From Knoellia sp031844405 (lineage in GTDB: Bacteria; Actinomycetota; Actinomycetes; Actinomycetales; Dermatophilaceae): a DNA stretch of 64,000 nt. The notes beneath the pieces were generated by a model. That model was not told where the DNA came from. It searched no databases and was given only the letters and a program-made list of their open reading frames with translations. Of this stretch, positions 1-7,058 are shown one piece after another. Location: NCBI GenBank assembly GCA_031844405.1, contig JAUZVC010000004.1, forward strand, positions 124,001-188,000, in the 5' to 3' direction. A program made the position numbers and the translations under genes. Position 1 is the first letter of the stretch, and each line of letters begins with the position of its first letter.

Positions 1-524
1 AGGAAGCTGCGCTGCACGCTCTGCACCTGGCCCTGCCCTTGGCAGACGTCACAGGTGCGGGTTCCGGTGCCCGGCTGGGTGCCCTCGCCGTGGCAGGTCG
101 AGCAGCCGACGGCGGTGTCGATCGTCAGGTCCTTCTCGGCGCCGAACACGGCGTCGACGAGGTCGAGGTCGAGGCGCACGAGCGCGTCCTGGCCGCGGCT
201 CTGGCGCGAGCGCGGGCCACGACCCTGCGCCGCACCGGCACCGGCCCCGAAGAACGCGTCCATGACGTCGCTGAACGAGAAGCCCTGGCCGAAGCCCGCG
301 GCACCGGCACCCGAGTAGGGGTCGGCGCCCATGTCGTAGCTGCGCTTCTTCTCCGGGTCCGAGAGCACGTCGTAGGCCTGCGAGACCTTCTTGAACTGCT
401 CCTCGGCCTCGGGGCCGGGGTTGACGTCGGGGTGGAGCTTGCGGGCTGCTCGACGGTAGGCCTTCTTGATGTCGTCGGCGGTCGCGTCACGGGCCACGCC
501 GAGGTCGGCGTAGTAGTCGTTCAC
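1..524 (-). CDS. dnaJ: Chaperone protein DnaJ (partial, 3' end beyond window)
   Basis: Hsp40 co-chaperone that stimulates DnaK ATPase and delivers unfolded proteins. About 174 N-terminal residues are present; the gene runs off the left edge. Visible are the J domain with its HPD loop (KLHPDVN), a Gly/Phe/Ala-rich linker, and the start of the zinc-finger region with CSTCHGEG and CDVCQGQG repeats. The start is a GTG (VNDYYADLGV) with AGGAC upstream. It lies 77 bp downstream of hrcA on the same strand, the usual actinobacterial hrcA-dnaJ operon, so it should be under CIRCE/HrcA control. The cysteine-rich region and the family match are clear; only the C-terminal peptide-binding domain is unseen. 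Confidence 0.95.
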   Translation of the reverse strand, partial: MNDYYADLGVARDATADDIKKAYRRAARKLHPDVNPGPEAEEQFKKVSQAYDVLSDPEKKRSYDMGADPYSGAGAAGFGQGFSFSDVMDAFFGAGAGAAQGRGPRSRQSRGQDALVRLDLDLVDAVFGAEKDLTIDTAVGCSTCHGEGTQPGTGTRTCDVCQGQGQVQSVQRSF

Positions 525-601
525 TTCGGTGGACGTCCTTCGCTGGGGGCGGTTCGGTTCAGGGCGGGAGGCACAAGGTGCAAGGTCCGGGGGTCACCCG
601 G

Positions 602-1633
602 TCATTCCGCGAGGATGCGGCTGACGTAGGTCGCGACGGCGCGCACGGCCGCCATCGTCGTCGGGTAGTCCATCCGCGTCGGGCCCACGACGCCGAGACC
701 GGCCACGAGGTCGGAACCCGCGCCGTAGCCCGAGGTGACGAGCGACGTCGTCTGCAGGCCGGCATACGGGTTCTCGGCGCCGATGCGGACGGCGACGGCG
801 GAGCCCTGCTCGGTCACGGTGCCGAGGAGCTTGAGGAGGACGACGTGCTCCTCGAGGGCCTCGAGGACGGGCCCGATCGAGCTCGGGAAGTCCTCGCCCG
901 AGCGGACGAGGTTGGAGGTGCCGGCCATGACGACCCGCTCCTCCCGCTGCTCGACGAGGACCTCGGTGAGCTCGGCGGCGATGGCCGCGAGGAGCCCGCG
1001 CGCGGCGGGGTCCACCTGGGTCGGCAGCTCGCCCAGACCGCCGGCGGCGTCGGCGAGCGTCTTGCCGACGGTCGCACCGTTGACGTCGGAGCGCAGCGAG
1101 GCGAGCATCCGCTCGGTCTCGGGGTCAGCGAGGTCCATGCCGGTCTCGAGGACGCGCTGCTCGACGCGTCCGGTCGTCGTGATGAGGACGACGAGCAGGC
1201 GCGAGGCGCCGAGCGGGACGAGCTCGATGTGGCGCACGGACGACCGCGTGAGCGAGGGGTACTGGACGACGGCCACCTGGCGGGTGAGCGACGCGAGCAG
1301 CCGGACGGTGCGGTCGACGACGTCGTCGAGGTCCACCGCTCCGTCGAGCAGGGTGCTGATGGCCTTGCGCTCCGGGCCGCTCAGCGGCTTGACCGTGCTC
1401 AGGCGGTCGACGAAGAGGCGGTAACCCGCGTCCGTGGGGATGCGGCCTGCGCTCGTGTGCGGGGCCGCGATGAGCCCCTCCTCCTCGAGGACGGCCATGT
1501 CGTTGCGCACCGTCGCCGCAGACACCCCGAGCGAGTGACGCTCGAGCAGGGCCTTGGAGCCCACGGGCTCGGACGTCTCGACGTAGTCCTGGACGATCGC
1601 CCGCAGCACCGCGAGCCGGCGGTCCTCACTCAC
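602..1633 (-). CDS. hrcA: Heat-inducible transcription repressor HrcA
   Basis: Repressor of class I heat-shock genes that binds the CIRCE operator. The 343-residue protein has the N-terminal winged helix (SEDRRLAVLRAIVQDYVETSEPVGSKAL, SAATVRNDMAVLEEEGLI, TSAGRIPTDAGYR), then the GAF-like dimerisation region. A longer reading from an ATG at 1660 is possible, but that ATG lies inside the CIRCE operator. The GTG at 1633 has GGAGG about 10 nt upstream and gives the family N-terminus (VSEDRRLAVLR), so I chose it. It is followed by dnaJ on the same strand. Autoregulation is expected because a near-perfect CIRCE sits at 1654-1680. Confidence 0.95.
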   Translation of the reverse strand: MSEDRRLAVLRAIVQDYVETSEPVGSKALLERHSLGVSAATVRNDMAVLEEEGLIAAPHTSAGRIPTDAGYRLFVDRLSTVKPLSGPERKAISTLLDGAVDLDDVVDRTVRLLASLTRQVAVVQYPSLTRSSVRHIELVPLGASRLLVVLITTTGRVEQRVLETGMDLADPETERMLASLRSDVNGATVGKTLADAAGGLGELPTQVDPAARGLLAAIAAELTEVLVEQREERVVMAGTSNLVRSGEDFPSSIGPVLEALEEHVVLLKLLGTVTEQGSAVAVRIGAENPYAGLQTTSLVTSGYGAGSDLVAGLGVVGPTRMDYPTTMAAVRAVATYVSRILAE

Positions 1634-1653
1634 GCGCGACACCTCCCTCCGTG

Positions 1654-1680
1654 CTGGCACTCATGCTTGGTGAGTGCCAA
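1654..1680. promoter_or_regulatory. CIRCE operator (HrcA binding site)
   Basis: Inverted repeat CTGGCACTC - 9 nt (ATGCTTGGT) - GAGTGCCAA. It matches the CIRCE consensus TTAGCACTC-N9-GAGTGCTAA apart from a few outer bases. It overlaps the expected hrcA transcription start (minus-strand -10 TAGAAT at 1680-1685). It also overlaps the -35 position (TTGGTG, 1667-1672) of the divergent DUF3097 gene. Confidence 0.92.
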
Positions 1681-1689
1681 TTCTACGTC

Positions 1690-1705
1690 TACCCTCGCGC
1701 AGGTG
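1690..1705 (+). promoter_or_regulatory. -10 box and leaderless start of the DUF3097 gene
   Basis: TACCCT at 1690-1695, then 7 nt, then GTG at 1703. A candidate -35 TTGGTG lies 17 nt upstream, inside CIRCE. There is no Shine-Dalgarno sequence, consistent with a leaderless mRNA. Confidence 0.6.
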
Positions 1706-2575
1706 AATGATCGCTACGGCTCCGACGTGCTCGCAGGCGACTGGAAGGCACCCCGCGGCGGGCGCTCCACCCCGCTCGCCGCCGAGAACGGTGTCGTCGT
1801 CGAGGACGTCGAGACCGGGTGGGTCGGCGCGGTGGTCCGCGTCGAGAAGGCCGGCGGCATCCACGTCGTCCACCTCGAGGACCGTCGCGGCCGCACCAAG
1901 GCCTTCCCGCTCGGGCCGGGCTTCCACGTCGACGGCCGGCCGGTGACGCTGACGAAGCCAGAGGCCGCGAGCAGCGCCCGGCTCGCCGAGGCCCGTCAGG
2001 CCGCCTCGCGTACCGCGAGCGGGTCGCGCACGGTCCACAACGTCAAGGCCAAGGTCGCGAGCGCCTCGCGGATCTTCGTCGAGGGCACCCACGACGCCGA
2101 GCTCGTCGAGAAGGTCTGGGGCCACGACCTGCGCGTCGAGGGCGTCGTCGTCGAGCCTCTCGACGGCGTCGACGACCTCGAGGCCGCGATCCGCGACTTC
2201 TCCCCCGGTCCGGGCCGGCGCATGGGCGTCCTCGTCGACCACCTCGTCCCCGGCACGAAGGAGACCCGCGTCGTCGAGGCGGCCTCGCGGCTCCAGCCGT
2301 TCGCGCCGCACGTGCTCATCGTCGGCCACCCCTATGTCGACGTGTGGCAGTCGGTGCGCCCGCAACGGCTTGGCATGGACGCCTGGCCGGTCATCCCGCG
2401 CGGCACGTCGTGGAAGCACGGGATCTGTGCCCACCTCGGCTGGCCGCACGACAGCCAGGCCGACATCGCCCGTGCGTGGAAGCAGATCCTCGGCACCGTG
2501 CGCAGCTACGCCGACCTGGAGCCCTCCCTCCTCGGGCGGGTCGAGGAGCTGATCGACTTCGTCACGGCCCCCTGA
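1703..2575 (+). CDS. DUF3097 family protein
   Basis: A 290-residue cytoplasmic protein of an actinobacterial family of unknown function (DUF3097), recognised from its overall sequence: start VNDRYGSDVL, then SRIFVEGTHDAELVEKVWG and MGVLVDHLVPGTKE. The middle part resembles a Toprim-like fold (FVEGTHDAE, VLVDHL with acidic residues); this is my inference. The start is a GTG 7 nt after a TACCCT box, so the mRNA is probably leaderless. The open frame extends far upstream on this strand, but that part is antisense to hrcA. The gene is divergent from hrcA and shares the CIRCE-containing promoter region. A hairpin terminator follows at 2602-2629. Confidence 0.85.
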   Translation: MNDRYGSDVLAGDWKAPRGGRSTPLAAENGVVVEDVETGWVGAVVRVEKAGGIHVVHLEDRRGRTKAFPLGPGFHVDGRPVTLTKPEAASSARLAEARQAASRTASGSRTVHNVKAKVASASRIFVEGTHDAELVEKVWGHDLRVEGVVVEPLDGVDDLEAAIRDFSPGPGRRMGVLVDHLVPGTKETRVVEAASRLQPFAPHVLIVGHPYVDVWQSVRPQRLGMDAWPVIPRGTSWKHGICAHLGWPHDSQADIARAWKQILGTVRSYADLEPSLLGRVEELIDFVTAP

Positions 2576-2601
2576 CGGTCGCCCTCACCGCCTGCGCCTG
2601 C

Positions 2602-2629
2602 GGATTCGGCGGTTCTGGCCGCCGAATCC
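2602..2629 (+). terminator. Hairpin terminator after the DUF3097 gene
   Basis: Perfect 11-bp stem GGATTCGGCGG / CCGCCGAATCC with a 6-nt loop (TTCTGG), 26 nt after the stop codon. It lacks a T-tract, as is common in actinobacteria. Confidence 0.7.
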
Positions 2630-2780
2630 GCCAACGCAACCGGAGCCGTATGCCGGCCGCGCGCCTCCCGCGGCAGGGTCGCCCCTGACCGCACCCTGAA
2701 CGCACCCCGAAGTGGGGATCAATGAGCGCTGCGATGGGCTTGACTGGGTGACAGCACCCCGTCCCCTGAAGGAGGACACC

Positions 2781-3419
2781 ATGAGCACCACTCCGGACCC
2801 CGAGTTCCACGGACAGCACCGTCCGGACCCGACCGCCGACCCGTCGAGCGAGCAGGCCGTGCAGCAGGGACAGCAGGGCCAGGTCCCGCCACCCCCGCCC
2901 GCGTCGCAGGGGTCGACCCCGCCTCCCCCGCCCGGCCACGGCGACACCCAGTCGAGGCCGCAGCCTAGCTACCCGCAGACCGGCTACCCCCAGCCCGGCC
3001 ACCCGCAGCCCGGCTACCCGCAGCCGGGACAGGCCCACCCAGGCGAGGCGACGGCATACGGACAGCAGGTCCTCGACCCGGCGCAGCAGCGTCAGTGGGG
3101 CATGTTCGCGCACCTCGTGCCGCTCGTGGCGATGGTGCTGAGCGCCGGCCTCCTCGGCTTCGTCGGCTCGCTCGTCATCTACGTGCTCTACAAGGACCGC
3201 GGCGACTTCGTCCGGCAGCACGCGGCGAACTCGCTCAACATCCAGATCCTCACCGGGATCGTCCTGCTCGTCTCGCTGCCGCTCATGCTGCTGCTCGTCG
3301 GGTTCCTCACCTACTTCGCCGCCCTGGCCGTGGCGTTCGTGCTCCACATCATCGGAGCCCTGCGCGCCAACGAGGGCCAGCTGTGGACGCCGCCGATGAC
3401 GCCGTCCTTCGTCAAGTGA
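2781..3419 (+). CDS. DUF4870 domain membrane protein with Pro/Gln-rich N-terminus
   Basis: A 212-residue protein. The first ~100 residues are low complexity: Gln-rich, two PPPPP runs, and a YPQPGxPQPG repeat. The rest is a DUF4870-type membrane domain with hydrophobic segments at about 115-140 and 160-205, separated by the conserved YKDRGDFVRQHAANSLN. Such proteins are small integral membrane proteins of unknown role; the N-terminus probably faces the cytoplasm. The ATG at 2781 has an excellent ribosome-binding site (GAAGGAGG, 5 nt upstream); upstream in-frame codons have none. It converges on the SDR gene, with a strong hairpin at 3443-3503 between them. Confidence 0.85.
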   Translation: MSTTPDPEFHGQHRPDPTADPSSEQAVQQGQQGQVPPPPPASQGSTPPPPPGHGDTQSRPQPSYPQTGYPQPGHPQPGYPQPGQAHPGEATAYGQQVLDPAQQRQWGMFAHLVPLVAMVLSAGLLGFVGSLVIYVLYKDRGDFVRQHAANSLNIQILTGIVLLVSLPLMLLLVGFLTYFAALAVAFVLHIIGALRANEGQLWTPPMTPSFVK

Positions 3420-3442
3420 GCCGCTGACCCGACTCCCTCCGA

Positions 3443-3503
3443 GTCGAGGTGGCACGACACGCCGTCCGGGAACCTCCCGGGCGGCGTGTCCCGCTGTCTC
3501 GAC
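3443..3503. terminator. Bidirectional hairpin; copy A of a dispersed inverted repeat
   Basis: Arms 3443-3471 and 3475-3503 pair at 24 of 29 positions with a 3-nt loop. It sits between convergent genes, so it can terminate both. The outer arm GTCGAGGTGGCACGACACG recurs almost identically at 34575-34636, which makes this more than an ordinary terminator. Confidence 0.75.
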
Positions 3504-3507
3504 CGGG

Positions 3508-4275
3508 TCAGACGCCGCCCTTGAGCAGCAGCCCGCCGTCGACGACGACGAGCTGGCCGGTCATCCACGCGGCGTCGTCGGAGAGCAGGAAGGCGACGAC
3601 CCCGGCGATGTCGTCGGGCACACCGAGCCGGCCGAGCGGGTAGCCCGCCGCGACCTTCTCCTCGCGCCCCTCGTAGAGCGCCGTCGCGAACTGCGTCTTG
3701 ACGACCGCCGGCGCGACGGCGTTGACGCGCACCGAGGGTCCGAGCTCGACGGCGAGCTCCTCGGTGAGGTGGGTGAGCATCGCCTTGCTCGCACCGTAGA
3801 AGCCGATGCCCGGCGCCGGCCGCACCCCGGCGACCGACGAGACGTTGACGATCGCGCCGCCGCGCTCCTCGAGTCCCGCCCGCACGGCCTTCTGGACCCA
3901 CGACAGGGCGGCGATGCAGTTGACCTCGACGATCTTGCGGGCCGCGTCGAGGTCGAGGTCGACGAGCCGTCCGTATGCCGGGTTGATCCCGGTGTTGTTG
4001 ACGAGCAGGTCGACCGGTCCGAACCTCTCGGCCACCGCGGCGAGCACCTCGTCCTGGTGGGCGGGGTCGTCGGCGCGGCCGGCGACGGCCATGGCGACCT
4101 CGGGCCCGCCGAGGGACTCGACCGCGGCGTCGAGCGCCTCCCGCTTGCGGGCGGTGACGCAGACCCGGGCACCTTCGGTGACGAGGCGTTCGGCGATGGC
4201 GAGACCGATGCCCCGGCTCGCTCCGGTGACGATCGCGGTGCGGCCCTCGAGCCGGCGGCTGTGCGTGGCAGTCAT
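3508..4275 (-). CDS. SDR family NAD(P)-dependent oxidoreductase
   Basis: Short-chain dehydrogenase/reductase of 255 residues, substrate unknown. Seen: the cofactor loop TGASRGIGLA (about residues 18-27), NNTGIN (NNAG motif variant), the catalytic Ser in VNVSSVAG, YGASK (YxxxK), and the C-terminal VDGG. It resembles FabG/glucose-dehydrogenase-like members, but the sequence alone does not fix the reaction. The ATG at 4275 is 7 nt from a TAGGGT box, so it is probably leaderless; the open frame extends further upstream, but without a family N-terminus. It is monocistronic, convergent with the DUF4870 gene. Confidence 0.9.
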   Translation of the reverse strand: MTATHSRRLEGRTAIVTGASRGIGLAIAERLVTEGARVCVTARKREALDAAVESLGGPEVAMAVAGRADDPAHQDEVLAAVAERFGPVDLLVNNTGINPAYGRLVDLDLDAARKIVEVNCIAALSWVQKAVRAGLEERGGAIVNVSSVAGVRPAPGIGFYGASKAMLTHLTEELAVELGPSVRVNAVAPAVVKTQFATALYEGREEKVAAGYPLGRLGVPDDIAGVVAFLLSDDAAWMTGQLVVVDGGLLLKGGV

Positions 4276-4288
4276 GCGCGCCACCCTA
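4273..4288 (-). promoter_or_regulatory. -10 box and leaderless start of the SDR gene
   Basis: On the minus strand TAGGGT, 7 nt (GGCGCGC), then ATG at 4275. No ribosome-binding site. Confidence 0.55.
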
Positions 4289-4302
4289 CGAGTGCCGGCG
4301 AA

Positions 4303-4377
4303 GGGGCTCGCGAGCCCCGGGTGCCGTCCCGAGCCCAGTTGACGAGGCTCCGGAGCCGCAGATGGGCTCGCGAGCCC
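4303..4377. repeat. Cluster of three perfect palindromes
   Basis: GGGGCTCGCGAGCCCC (4303-4318), GGCTCCGGAGCC (4336-4347) and GGGCTCGCGAGCCC (4364-4377) within 75 bp, between the SDR promoter and the 3' end of hemW. The first and third share the same 14-bp core. They could form the hemW terminator or be a protein-binding site. Confidence 0.6.
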
Positions 4378-4406
4378 GCTTGGCCACGAGAGATCGCGCA
4401 GGTCGG

Positions 4407-5633
4407 TCAGGAGCTGAGGCCGAGGAGGCGGCGGACGACGGTGTCGGCGAGGAGCCGTCCACGGAGGGTGAGGACGACCCGGCGGTCGCGCACCGCCGCG
4501 GTGCCGTCGACGAGGCCGTCGGCGACGAGACCCGCCACCGCCCGCCGTCCGACGTCGTCGAGGTCGTCGACGACGAGCCCGTCGCGCACCCTCACACCGA
4601 GCAGCACCCGTTCGTCGCGCACCTGCTCGTCGGTGAGCGTCTCGCGCCCGGCCGCAGGCGAGGCACCCGAGGTGAGCCGGCCGGCATACGCCCTGGGGTG
4701 CTTGACGTTCCACCACCGCACGCCGCCCACGTGGCTGTGCGCGCCGGGACCGACGCCCCACCAGTCGCCGCCGGTCCAGTAGCCGTCGTTGTGGCGGCAG
4801 CGCCCGGCCGGCGTCCGGGTCCAGTTGCTCACCTCGTACCAGCCGAACCCGGCAGCGGACAGCACCTCGTCGGCGAGCTCGTACTTCGTCGCCTCGTCGT
4901 CGTCGTCCGGCCGCTCGACCTCGCCACGCCGGACCTGGGCCGCGAGCTTGGTGCCCTCCTCGACGACGAGAGCGTAGGCGGAGACGTGGTCGGGCTCGAG
5001 CGCCACGGCGGCGTCGAGGCTGCGGCGCCAGTCGTCGACCGACTCCCCCGGCGTGCCGTAGATGAGGTCGACGCTCGTCACGAGCCCGGCGTCCTTGGCC
5101 GCCGCGACCGCTCGACCCACCCCCGCAGGGTCATGGGTCCGGTCGAGCGTGGCGAGGACGTGCGGCACGGCCGACTGCATGCCGAGCGAGACCCGCGTGA
5201 ACCCGCCGTCGGCGAGCTCGCGCAGCGACTCCGGCGTCACCGAGTCGGGGTTGGCCTCGGTCGTCACCTCGACGTCGTCGGCCAGACCGAACCGCTCCCG
5301 TATGCCGTCCACGACCCTCACGAGGTCGGCCGCCGGGAGCATCGTGGGCGTGCCGCCACCCACGAACACGGTGTCGACGCGGGGCGCGCCGGCGCCGAGC
5401 ACGGTGGCCGCGAGGTCGAGCTCGGCCAGCGCGGTGTCGGCGAAGGTCGACGTGCTCGCGCCGGGCCCGAGCTCGGTCAGCGTGTAGGTGTTGAAGTCGC
5501 AGTATCCGCAGCGCACCCGACAGAACGGCACGTGCAGGTAGATCCCGAACGGCCGGCTCCCCAGGCCCGCGAGCGCCCCACCGGGCAGCTCGCCCGAGGC
5601 GGGTGCGGGATCTCCATCGGGCAGCTGGGGCAC
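4407..5633 (-). CDS. hemW: Radical SAM heme chaperone HemW
   Basis: HemW (formerly called oxygen-independent coproporphyrinogen III oxidase-like) inserts heme into target proteins. The 408-residue protein has the radical-SAM cluster motif CRVRCGYCDF (CxxxCxxC), the GGGTPT SAM-binding segment, TTEANPD, GVGPGAHS and the C-terminal HemN_C-like domain (LGVRVRDGL). An upstream extension is open, but GTG at 5633 has GGGAGG 8 nt upstream and matches the start of actinobacterial homologues (VPQLPDGDP). Its position next to lepA, hrcA and dnaJ is the conserved actinobacterial arrangement. The 465 bp upstream hold two repeated structured elements. Confidence 0.92.
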   Translation of the reverse strand: MPQLPDGDPAPASGELPGGALAGLGSRPFGIYLHVPFCRVRCGYCDFNTYTLTELGPGASTSTFADTALAELDLAATVLGAGAPRVDTVFVGGGTPTMLPAADLVRVVDGIRERFGLADDVEVTTEANPDSVTPESLRELADGGFTRVSLGMQSAVPHVLATLDRTHDPAGVGRAVAAAKDAGLVTSVDLIYGTPGESVDDWRRSLDAAVALEPDHVSAYALVVEEGTKLAAQVRRGEVERPDDDDEATKYELADEVLSAAGFGWYEVSNWTRTPAGRCRHNDGYWTGGDWWGVGPGAHSHVGGVRWWNVKHPRAYAGRLTSGASPAAGRETLTDEQVRDERVLLGVRVRDGLVVDDLDDVGRRAVAGLVADGLVDGTAAVRDRRVVLTLRGRLLADTVVRRLLGLSS

Positions 5634-5747
5634 CGACGAATCCTCCCACCCCAGCGGGACGGGGCTCGCCGCGAGGTCGCCCGGCGGCGTGTCCAGGGCG
5701 ACACGCCGTCGCCCGAGAAGTTTCTCGGGGAACTTCACGCAAAGGCC

Positions 5748-5876
5748 TTGCGCACCCCTGACGGCGCGACTACACATACCTCTACGCACTCACCTCGGTG
5801 AGAGCGTCGAAGCAGGAACTTCGGTTCGTGTTTCGTCGAGGGCCTCGGAAACTCATACTTTCCGAGGCCCTCACCT
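5748..5876 (+). ncRNA. Candidate small RNA, copy 1 of a tandem pair
   Basis: A promoter-like TTGCGC (5748-5753), exactly 17 nt, then TACACA (5771-5776). The predicted transcript from about 5783 would hold three hairpins: CUCAC-CUCG-GUGAG (5789-5802); CGAAGCA-g-GAAC-UUCG-GUUC-g-UGUUUCG with an extra-stable UUCG tetraloop (5808-5835); and a perfect 14-bp stem GAGGGCCUCGGAAA with loop CUCAUAC (5838-5872) that can act as terminator. The UUCG loop favours the plus strand. A near copy lies 199-200 bp downstream. I do not recognise a known RNA family. Confidence 0.45.
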
Positions 5877-5947
5877 GTATGCCGACCGTGGTGTGCCACA
5901 GCGGAATTCGCCGGGGACGTGTCTCCGCACTTTCCTTCCCGAAGGGG

Positions 5948-6075
5948 TTGCGGACCCGGACCGGAGCGACTAGAAATGACCTACGAACCCACCCCGGTGG
6001 GAGCGTCGAAACAGGAACTTCGGTTCATGTTTCGTCGAGGGCCTCGGAAACTCATACTTTCCGAGGCCCTCACCT
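5948..6075 (+). ncRNA. Candidate small RNA, copy 2 of a tandem pair
   Basis: Same architecture as copy 1: TTGCGG (5948-5953), 17 nt, TAGAAA (5971-5976), then hairpins at 5988-6001, 6007-6034 and 6037-6071. Six substitutions separate the 87-nt cores. Two form a compensatory change (T-A to C-G in hairpin 1), one turns a G-U pair into A-U in hairpin 2, one lies in the hairpin 1 loop, one at the unpaired position of hairpin 2 and one outside the stems. The last hairpin ends 14 nt before the -10 box of the following gene, so it also insulates that promoter. Confidence 0.45.
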
Positions 6076-6085
6076 TTGTGCCCGA

Positions 6086-6101
6086 TAAGTTGGCGCGCGT
6101 G
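6086..6101 (+). promoter_or_regulatory. -10 box and leaderless start of the cyclodeaminase-like gene
   Basis: TAAGTT (6086-6091), 7 nt (GGCGCGC), GTG at 6099. Supports the short start and not the in-frame codons inside the upstream structured repeat. Confidence 0.6.
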
Positions 6102-7037
6102 CGCATCCTCACCGACGCAGATGTCCGCGCCTGCCTGCCGCCGCTCGTCGAGGTGGTCGACCTCGTCGCGGACGCCCTCACGGCCCTGGCCGAGGGCCGC
6201 GCCGACGTCCCGCCCAAGCCCACGGTTCGCACCTCCCCCGGCATGTTCGCCAACGCGATGCCCGCCGCCTATCCCGAGCGCGGCCTGCTGGGGTGCAAGT
6301 GGATCAGCCTCGTCCCCGACAACCCGGTCCGCGGCCTGCCGACCGCGACCGGCGTCATGGTCGTCAACGACGGCACGACCGGTATGCCGTCCGCCCTCCT
6401 TCCCGCCTCCGAGCTCACTGCGGTGCGCACCGCCGCCGTCACCGGTGCGTGCGTCCGCGCGCTCGCCCCACCGGACGCCCGGGTCGCGTTCCTCGGGGCC
6501 GGGGTCCAGGCGGCCTCGCACCTGAGGGTCCTCGAGGCACTCGGTCACGAGGAGGTCCATGTCTGGGCCCGGCGACGCGAGGCGGTGGACGCGCTGGCGA
6601 CCGAGACACGGGAGGTCGCACCCGGCATACGGGTCGTGTCGTCCACGTCGCGGGAGGCCGCCGTGCGCGACGCCGACGTGGTCATCACCGGCCTGTCGAT
6701 CGGCCTCACCGACATGGCGATCCCCGTGACGTGGCCGCGCGAGGACGCGCTGCTGCTGCCGATCGACTACGCAAGTTCGGTCGACGCCCGGCTCGCCGAC
6801 ACCGCCGTCCTCGCCTCCGACGACCCGGCACAGTTCGCCGCGATGCGCGAGGTGCGCGGCAAGCTCGACGGCTACCCCACGGCGACCGCCTGGACCGGCC
6901 ACCTGCTCCGGTCGGGCCGCCCCGCGGGCCGGCTCGTCGTGTCGAACCTCGGCACGGGGATCACCGACCTCGTCGTCGCCGACGCCGCGGTGCGGCGCGC
7001 AGAGGCAGCCGGAGCCGGCAGCGTCGTCGACCTCTGA
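6099..7037 (+). CDS. Ornithine cyclodeaminase / mu-crystallin family protein
   Basis: A 312-residue NAD(P)-binding enzyme of the OCD/mu-crystallin superfamily. Members include ornithine cyclodeaminase, alanine dehydrogenase (archaeal type) and ketimine reductases; the exact substrate cannot be read from sequence. Seen: KWISLVPDNP, the region ASELTAVRTAAVTGACVRAL (RTAA motif), the Rossmann loop FLGAGVQAASHL, and the C-terminal NLGTGITDLVVADA. The reading frame is open into the upstream repeat, but the GTG at 6099 with its -10 box gives the family N-terminus (VRILTDADV). It is followed after 18 bp by a tyrosine phosphatase gene with its own start signals. Confidence 0.88.
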   Translation: MRILTDADVRACLPPLVEVVDLVADALTALAEGRADVPPKPTVRTSPGMFANAMPAAYPERGLLGCKWISLVPDNPVRGLPTATGVMVVNDGTTGMPSALLPASELTAVRTAAVTGACVRALAPPDARVAFLGAGVQAASHLRVLEALGHEEVHVWARRREAVDALATETREVAPGIRVVSSTSREAAVRDADVVITGLSIGLTDMAIPVTWPREDALLLPIDYASSVDARLADTAVLASDDPAQFAAMREVRGKLDGYPTATAWTGHLLRSGRPAGRLVVSNLGTGITDLVVADAAVRRAEAAGAGSVVDL

Positions 7038-7043
7038 GCGACC

Positions 7044-7058
7044 TACGATGGCCGCGTG
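7044..7058 (+). promoter_or_regulatory. -10 box and leaderless start of the tyrosine phosphatase gene
   Basis: TACGAT (7044-7049), 6 nt, GTG at 7056, located immediately after the stop of the preceding gene. Confidence 0.5.

Larger units (their letters stand above)
5634..6098. other. 465-bp divergent intergenic region with tandem structured repeats
   Basis: Gene-free stretch between hemW and the ornithine cyclodeaminase-like gene. From left to right it holds a hairpin CGGCGTGTC/GACACGCCG near 5685-5710, a CCCGAGA/TCTCGGG stem near 5713-5730, a CGCAA/TTGCG stem near 5739-5752, then two copies (offset 199-200 bp) of a structured element described separately. Its right end is the promoter of the next gene. 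Confidence 0.8.

Noticed and set aside
5798..6088. Open frames reading through both copies of the tandem structured element
   Set aside because: Both copies keep the same nucleotides including synonymous positions, the differences follow base pairing and not codons, and there is no ribosome-binding site.
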